Source: Anaerolineales bacterium (GTDB taxonomy: Bacteria > Chloroflexota > Anaerolineae > 4572-78 > J111). From it: DNA of 5,566 nt. Where the stretch lies: contig JAAUSP010000521.1 of NCBI GenBank assembly GCA_012032575.1, forward strand, positions 1 through 5,566. The letters are read 5' to 3'. The position numbers were made by a program, and so were the translations under genes. The notes under the pieces were generated by a model that was given only the letters and a program-made list of their open reading frames with translations, did no database searches and was not told the DNA's origin. Below, in pieces: positions 4,650 to 5,566 of the stretch; the stretch's first letter is position 1; each line of letters begins with the position of its first letter.

Positions 4650-5566
4650 GTGAAAATTTTTAGCTATCTCTGCTTCATTATTATAACGTTCAGCCTGACG
4701 GCCTGTCAGTCCCCCACCCCCGCCCCTGCCGAAGCTCCGGCGGCGACGGAACCTGCCGCAGAGACGGGGACAAAAGTAGAGAAAGTGGCAGTGCTGCTGC
4801 CGGCCAGCCAAACCGACCAGGGCTGGAATCAGCAGGCCGCCGACGCTATGACCCAGGTGCAGCAAAAGCTGGGCTTTGAACTGGAAGTGGCCGAAAACCT
4901 GGGCTATGATGACATCACCCCGGTGCTGCGTGATCTGGCCGACCGTAGTTTTGATTTGCTCATCTGCCACGCCAGCGGCTACCAGACCGTCTGCCCGGAA
5001 TTTGCCAAACAGTCCAGGATCAACGTGGCTGTCGTCGAAAACCCCGGCGTGGTGGGGCCGTATGTGGCCGATGTCGAAACTCAGGCCCAGGAAGTGGCTT
5101 ATCTGGCCGGTATTCTGTCGGCCAAACTGTCGGCTAGCAAAAAAGTCGGCATTGTCGTTTCCGGCGAGCCGCCGACCTGGAATTTTATGACCATCGGTTT
5201 TGCCGAGGGGGTCAAAGCGACCGACCCGACGGTTGAAATTATCTACAGTGTGATTGGCGAAGCAGCCTACGAAGACGCCGCCGGGGCCAAACGTGTGACC
5301 GAGTCACAACTGGCGGCGGGCGCGGACATCATCTTTGGCATGGGCGACGGCGCCTCGTTTGGCATGCTGCAAGCCATTCAGGAGCATAATGCCGGCGGCG
5401 CTAAAGCTCGCTTTATTGACGTGATCGGCAATAAGAGTGCCGATTACAAAGATGTCCTGCTGACCTCGGTTGTATTCGATTATACCGGCGTTTATGAAGC
5501 CATGATCGGCGACATCGCCGCCGGTACTTTCGGCAAAGAGTACCGCATGGATGTGGACCGGCGGGG
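4650..5566 (+). CDS. BMP-family ABC transporter substrate-binding lipoprotein (3' end beyond window)
   Basis: The frame opens at a GTG preceded by AGAGGAG (4634-4640) with a 9-nt spacer and stays open through 305 codons to the right edge. Residues 1-18 form a lipoprotein signal peptide (MKIFSYLCFIIITFSLTA) with the lipobox LTAC and lipidation at Cys19. A Pro/Ala/Glu-rich tether follows at 20-43. The rest resembles the basic membrane protein (BMP/PnrA-like) family: VAVLLPASQTDQGWNQQA (46-63), VEVAYLAG-type helix (QEVAYLAGILSAKL, 147-160), ADIIFGMGDGASFGML (225-240) and LLTSVVFDYTGVYEAM (270-285). Well-studied members bind nucleosides or related small molecules and deliver them to an ABC permease. 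The substrate here cannot be read from sequence. Where I would expect a GVDSDQ-like ligand motif, the sequence is GNKSADY (260-266), so the ligand may differ. Cys106 and Cys115 could pair. Permease and ATPase genes would be expected downstream, outside the window. Expression probably comes from the promoter at 4324-4352. Confidence 0.88.
   Translation, partial: MKIFSYLCFIIITFSLTACQSPTPAPAEAPAATEPAAETGTKVEKVAVLLPASQTDQGWNQQAADAMTQVQQKLGFELEVAENLGYDDITPVLRDLADRSFDLLICHASGYQTVCPEFAKQSRINVAVVENPGVVGPYVADVETQAQEVAYLAGILSAKLSASKKVGIVVSGEPPTWNFMTIGFAEGVKATDPTVEIIYSVIGEAAYEDAAGAKRVTESQLAAGADIIFGMGDGASFGMLQAIQEHNAGGAKARFIDVIGNKSADYKDVLLTSVVFDYTGVYEAMIGDIAAGTFGKEYRMDVDRR

Noticed and set aside
4230..4970. 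Upstream extension of the regulator's N-terminal frame to an ATG at 4970
   Set aside because: The frame is open, but it runs antisense through the BMP gene, the GNAT remnant and a near-consensus promoter. The family N-terminus begins exactly at the ATG at 4229.
4876..5190. 104-codon plus-strand frame
   Set aside because: It overlaps the BMP lipoprotein gene in another frame and lacks any recognisable motif. The GTG-started frame has a signal peptide, lipobox and ribosome site.

Overview
The window looks like accessory chromosomal DNA from a Chloroflexota bacterium, probably Anaerolineae-like. I infer this from a large MalT-type (LAL) LuxR regulator, a BMP-family lipoprotein, and short repeats scattered inside coding sequence, including one that encodes the peptide LVLSEVEG, which I recall from that phylum. 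No search was run, so the taxonomy is an impression.

Layout. On the minus strand, read from right to left, there are three genes. The first is a MalT-like ATP-dependent regulator (start 4229, stop 1342) split by a 74-bp insertion that shifts the frame. The second is a six-helix DUF4386 membrane protein (1093 to 332). The third is the first 46 codons of a gene that runs off the left edge (138 to 1). On the plus strand, a near-consensus sigma-70 promoter (4324-4352) precedes an internally deleted GNAT acetyltransferase remnant (4407-4634). A BMP-family substrate-binding lipoprotein (4650 to the right edge) follows 15 nt later, probably on the same transcript. The region 4230-4406 is a divergent promoter region.

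Two areas deserve attention. (1) The 1094-1241 interval in front of the DUF4386 gene carries a good minus-strand promoter (-35 ATGACA, 18 nt, -10 TATATT). An 18-bp perfect palindrome and four GGGGA cores, resembling the enterobacterial MalT box, lie over and beside its -35. The predicted transcript would start exactly where a three-way-junction fold begins, and that fold ends right before the Shine-Dalgarno sequence. (2) The regulator gene has collected four small repeat elements: a 24-bp in-frame insert, a 49-bp hairpin, a run of four heptamers, and the 74-bp frameshifting insert flanked by AAAG. Removing exactly the 74 bp restores one open frame of 937 codons that joins the Walker A part to the rest.

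I do not see a complete defence, CRISPR or biosynthetic system. The novelty candidates are the structured leader with its operator cluster, and the repeat-driven remodelling of the regulator.
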